DNA from: Streptomyces luteolifulvus
GTDB lineage: Bacteria > Actinomycetota > Actinomycetes > Streptomycetales > Streptomycetaceae
Assembly: GCF_008806595.1 (NCBI RefSeq)
Contig: NZ_VZRB01000025.1
Span: 62,001 to 126,000 of the forward strand
Length of the DNA: 64,000 nt
Direction of reading: 5' to 3'
Under the pieces are notes generated by a model. It was not told the DNA's origin and did not search any database. It worked only from the letters and a program-made list of their open reading frames with translations. This document shows, one piece after another, positions 61,242-64,000 of this stretch (positions are counted from its first letter, which is position 1; every line of letters starts with the position of its first letter). The translations under genes were made by a program, and so were the position numbers.

Positions 61242-62744
61242 GTGTCTGACTCTTCACGCGATACCGCCGAAGGCGCCGGCTGGGGCGCCGCCGAACGCGG
61301 CGACTACACGCACCTCATGCCGCACAAGGTCGAGAAGATCTCCTGGCTGAACCCCAGGATGCTGTGGGCCGCCCGCAACGGCGTGCTCGCCTCCTGGTTC
61401 GGCGACCCCACCGGCCGTACACGCGCCAGATGGGTGGCCCAGCGGGCGGCCGCCGGAGCATCCGCCGACAAGGTGATCCGGCGCGGTGACCCGGATCGGT
61501 TCTCCTTCATGGTCATCGGCGACACCGGCGAGGGCGACCACCCCCAGTACGCCGTCGTACCGGGCTTTCTGAAGGTCGGTCAGGACACCGACTTCGCCGT
61601 GCTGGCCAGCGACGTGATCTATCCGGTCGGCAGCGCCGACGACTACGCCACGAAGTTCTTCCGCCCGTACCAGGCCTACCGGGCGCCCATCTACGCGATA
61701 CCGGGCAACCACGACTGGTACGAGGACCTCGGCGCGTTCATGCGCGTCTTCTGCGACGACGCCCCGCCCCTCGCGCCGGAGCCCGCGCCGCGCCCCTTCA
61801 CCCGGGCCCGGCTGCGCTCGGTGCTGTGGCACCGGCCGCGCCCGGAGGACGGACAACATCTCGACGAGGCATGGCAGTTGCGGGCCGACCCCGCCCAACG
61901 GGCGGTCCAGCCGGGCCCGTACTGGGCGATCGACGCCGGACCGGTGCGGATCATCGGCATCGACACCGGTCTGCTGGGCAGCGTCGACGCGGAACAGGGC
62001 GCCTGGCTGCGCGAGGTGTCCCGGGGCCCCCGCCCGAAGATCCTCATCACCGGGTCACCGCTCTACGTCGACGGGGAACACCACCCCTGTCCCATCGACG
62101 GGGGCGGCACGGTCGACGACATCGTGCGCGACCCGGACCACCACTACGTCGCGGCGATAGGCGGTGACATCCACAACTACCAGCGCTATCCGGTGCGGGT
62201 CGACGGCCGCACCCTCCAGTACGTGGTCGCGGGCGGCGGCGGGGCGTTCATGCACGCCACCCACACGATCCCCCGCGTCGGCGTCGGGGACGTCACCGAG
62301 CAGGACTTCCGCTGCTATCCGCTGCGCGGCGACTCCCTCGCCTTCTACAGCAGGCTCTACGGACGCCGGCTGCGCCTGCGCCGCTTCTTCACCCTCACCG
62401 AGGACGAGGCCACGGCGGTGATCGCCGAGCGCCTGGGCATCACACCCGCCCGCGCCCCGGGCCCCGATGCACGCGTCACCCGGCGCACCCGGCTCGTCGC
62501 GAGCCTGCTGGGCGCCGGCGGCCGCCCGGACCGCACCTCGCGGTTCCGGCTGCCCGTGCGCAAGATCTACACGCAGTTGTTCTCACCGGGCTCGGCGACC
62601 TACAGCCCGCCGTTCTTCAAGTGCTTCCTGCGCCTCGACGTGACCCCCGACTCGGTCCGGCTGCGCTGCTACGCGGCCACCGGCAACCGTGCGCAGGAGA
62701 TCGACCCGCCGGTCGAGGACGAGGTGGTCATCCCGCTGTCGTGA
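61242..62744 (+). CDS. Metallophosphoesterase, 500 aa
   Basis: A calcineurin-like phosphoesterase with the metal motifs GDTGEGD, GNHDW and GGDIHNYQRYP in order. The first motif lacks the usual DxH histidine. The C-terminal third has an extra region (LFSPGSATYSPPFFKCFLRL). There is no signal peptide. The GTG at 61242 is chosen because the family similarity starts near it. No Shine-Dalgarno is visible, so the mRNA may be leaderless. The substrate is unknown. Confidence 0.85.
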   Translation: MSDSSRDTAEGAGWGAAERGDYTHLMPHKVEKISWLNPRMLWAARNGVLASWFGDPTGRTRARWVAQRAAAGASADKVIRRGDPDRFSFMVIGDTGEGDHPQYAVVPGFLKVGQDTDFAVLASDVIYPVGSADDYATKFFRPYQAYRAPIYAIPGNHDWYEDLGAFMRVFCDDAPPLAPEPAPRPFTRARLRSVLWHRPRPEDGQHLDEAWQLRADPAQRAVQPGPYWAIDAGPVRIIGIDTGLLGSVDAEQGAWLREVSRGPRPKILITGSPLYVDGEHHPCPIDGGGTVDDIVRDPDHHYVAAIGGDIHNYQRYPVRVDGRTLQYVVAGGGGAFMHATHTIPRVGVGDVTEQDFRCYPLRGDSLAFYSRLYGRRLRLRRFFTLTEDEATAVIAERLGITPARAPGPDARVTRRTRLVASLLGAGGRPDRTSRFRLPVRKIYTQLFSPGSATYSPPFFKCFLRLDVTPDSVRLRCYAATGNRAQEIDPPVEDEVVIPLS

Positions 62745-62915
62745 GCGTCCTTCGTCCTGCGCGCTCCGAGGATCGGCGACATCACCTACGCGTCAGAGGG
62801 TGTCGGCCGAAGCCCGGCGCGGCGACAGCGCCCGCGGCCGGGCCCCCTCCGTTTGATCCCTCCTCGCCCCCTCCCCGACGCTGGATGTACGACACAGCAG
62901 AGGGAAGGTCCGACC

Positions 62916-63746
62916 GTGATCAGCATCCCGGTGCACACGCTCAACGACGGTACGGCGATCCCCGCCATCGGTCTCGGCACCTGGCCTCTGGACGACGCAC
63001 AGGCCGAGCAGGCGGTCCGCAGCGCCCTCGATCTGGGTTACCGCCTGTTCGACACGGCGACGAACTATCGCAACGAGACCGGTGTCGGCCTGGGGATGGC
63101 CCGTAGCGGGGTCCCGCGCGAGGAGATCGTGGTGACGACGAAGCTTCCGGGCCGGCACCACGGCTACGAGCAGACCCTCGCCTCGTTCGAGAAGTCCCGT
63201 CGCCGCCTCGGCGTGGAGTATGTCGACCTGTATCTGATCCACTGGCCGCTGCCCCGCCTCGGCAAGTACGTCGACTCCTGGAGAGCGATGATCAAGCTGC
63301 GCGAGGAGGGACTCGTGCGGTCGATCGGTGTCTCCAACTTCACCGCCGGGCACATCGAGCGGCTGGAGAAGGAGACCGGGGTCCTGCCCTGCGTCAACCA
63401 GATCGAGATGCACCCCTACTTCGCCCAGCGGGAGCTGCGCGCCTTCCACGACGGCAAGGGCATCCTCACCGAGAGCTGGAGCCCGCTGGGCCGTGGCACC
63501 CGCCTTCTGGACGACCCTGTGATCGCCTCCGTCGCCGAGGCCCACGGGGTGACGCCCGCCCAGATCGTGCTGCGCTGGCACACCCAGCTCGGCGCGGTCC
63601 CCGTCCCGAAGGCGGCGGACCCGGACCACCGGCGCGAGAACCTGGACACCTTCGGTTTCGCATTGGGCCAGGCCCAGCTCAGGGCCATCGCCGACCGGGC
63701 CCACCGGCGCATCGGCGGGGACCCCGAGGTGCACGAGGAGTTCTGA
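62916..63746 (+). CDS. Aldo/keto reductase, 276 aa
   Basis: A typical single-domain aldo/keto reductase with the catalytic set Asp46, Tyr51, Lys76 and His109 (FDTATNYRNE; VVTTKL; LIHWP) and the NADPH-binding end VPVPKAADPDHRRENLD. It reduces small aldehydes or ketones in the cytosol; the natural substrate cannot be told. The GTG at 62916 follows AGAGGGAAGG and gives the normal family length. Confidence 0.92.
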   Translation: MISIPVHTLNDGTAIPAIGLGTWPLDDAQAEQAVRSALDLGYRLFDTATNYRNETGVGLGMARSGVPREEIVVTTKLPGRHHGYEQTLASFEKSRRRLGVEYVDLYLIHWPLPRLGKYVDSWRAMIKLREEGLVRSIGVSNFTAGHIERLEKETGVLPCVNQIEMHPYFAQRELRAFHDGKGILTESWSPLGRGTRLLDDPVIASVAEAHGVTPAQIVLRWHTQLGAVPVPKAADPDHRRENLDTFGFALGQAQLRAIADRAHRRIGGDPEVHEEF

Positions 63747-63808
63747 GACGGCCGGCGGAGTGTCCGGGGCGCACGGGCGACCGCGTCCGAAGGGAGCCGT
63801 TCCAGTGA

Positions 63809-64000
63809 TCAGTACGGCGGCAGGGCCTGCTCCGCCCAGATCGTCTTGCCCCTGCCGGTCGGCCGGCTGCCCCAGCGCTGGGTGAGCTGGGCGACCAGGA
63901 GCAGGCCGCGCCCTCCTTCGTCGAAGGCATGGGCGCGCCGCAGATGCGGTGAGGTGGAACTGCCGTCGGAGACCTCGCAGATGAGGGTGCGGTCACGGAT
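63809..64000 (-). CDS. ATP-binding regulatory protein, C-terminal part
   Basis: The minus-strand frame is open to the window edge and ends at 63809. The 63 residues (LICEVSDGSSTSPHLRRAHA, EGGRGLLLVAQLTQRWGSRP, GKTIWAEQALP) match the last half of the GHKL ATPase domain of RsbW-like anti-sigma factors, including the G-box EGGRGLLLV. In Streptomyces this domain occurs alone or at the end of SpoIIE-type phosphatases, so either is possible. Confidence 0.85.
   Translation of the reverse strand: MRDRTLICEVSDGSSTSPHLRRAHAFDEGGRGLLLVAQLTQRWGSRPTGRGKTIWAEQALPPY

Noticed and set aside
1..64000. tRNA, rRNA, CRISPR arrays, insertion sequences, phage or integrase genes
   Set aside because: Reading both strands gave no cloverleaf, spacer array, transposase or integrase signal.

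Overview
The window looks like a chromosomal segment of a Streptomyces-type actinomycete. Base composition is very GC-rich with strong G/C bias at third codon positions. GTG/TTG starts and ATGA/GTGA overlaps are common, there are Tat and lipobox signals and an LAETG sortase signal, and the families present (GAF-ANTAR, DUF1996, DUF6893, PucR-type regulators, GH64) are typical of the genus. I found no tRNA, rRNA, CRISPR array, insertion sequence or origin.

Layout. 1-249 is the 3' end of an enoyl-CoA hydratase gene. 457-1178 is a DUF2975/XRE pair divergent from argG (1276-2730), with an operator-like palindrome between them. 3001-4389 is a Tat-exported putative glycosidase-fold protein. 4448-19263 is a complete uptake [NiFe] hydrogenase island of the actinobacterial (group 1h, formerly group 5) type: hypX, small subunit, large subunit, a NifU-like protein, DUF5947, a 68-aa protein, DUF6084, a 346-aa protein, a maturation protease and a 43-aa membrane protein on the minus strand, and hypA-B-F-C-D-E on the plus strand. 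19265-34530 is mixed accessory DNA: a glycosyltransferase, two TetR regulators, a secreted M19-like dipeptidase with a discoidin domain, a flavodoxin, a TPR protein, a beta-lactamase-fold hydrolase, a secreted FGE-fold protein, a DUF1996 wall protein, SRPBCC, GAF-ANTAR and an alpha/beta hydrolase.

34594-54695 is the most unusual part, a four-gene minus-strand biosynthetic operon. It encodes a fatty-acyl-AMP ligase, a 4735-residue megasynthase (ACP-KS-AT-DH-psiER-KR-ACP-KS-AT-DH-KR-ACP-C-FkbH), a 957-residue ACP-thioester reductase protein, and a Cys-nucleophile alpha/beta hydrolase. The order suggests that a fatty acid is activated, extended by two polyketide modules, condensed (probably as an ester) with a glyceryl unit recruited by the FkbH domain, and released by reduction. 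I do not recognise it as a described pathway.

55046-64000 holds a small conserved protein, a lipoprotein, a PucR-type regulator, a YrdC/Sua5 protein, a dienelactone hydrolase, a secreted GH64 beta-1,3-glucanase, a metallophosphoesterase, an aldo/keto reductase and the end of an ATPase-domain gene. The GH64 gene and the Tat protein gene at 3001 carry the same 14-bp palindrome just downstream of good promoters, so they probably share a LacI-type repressor.
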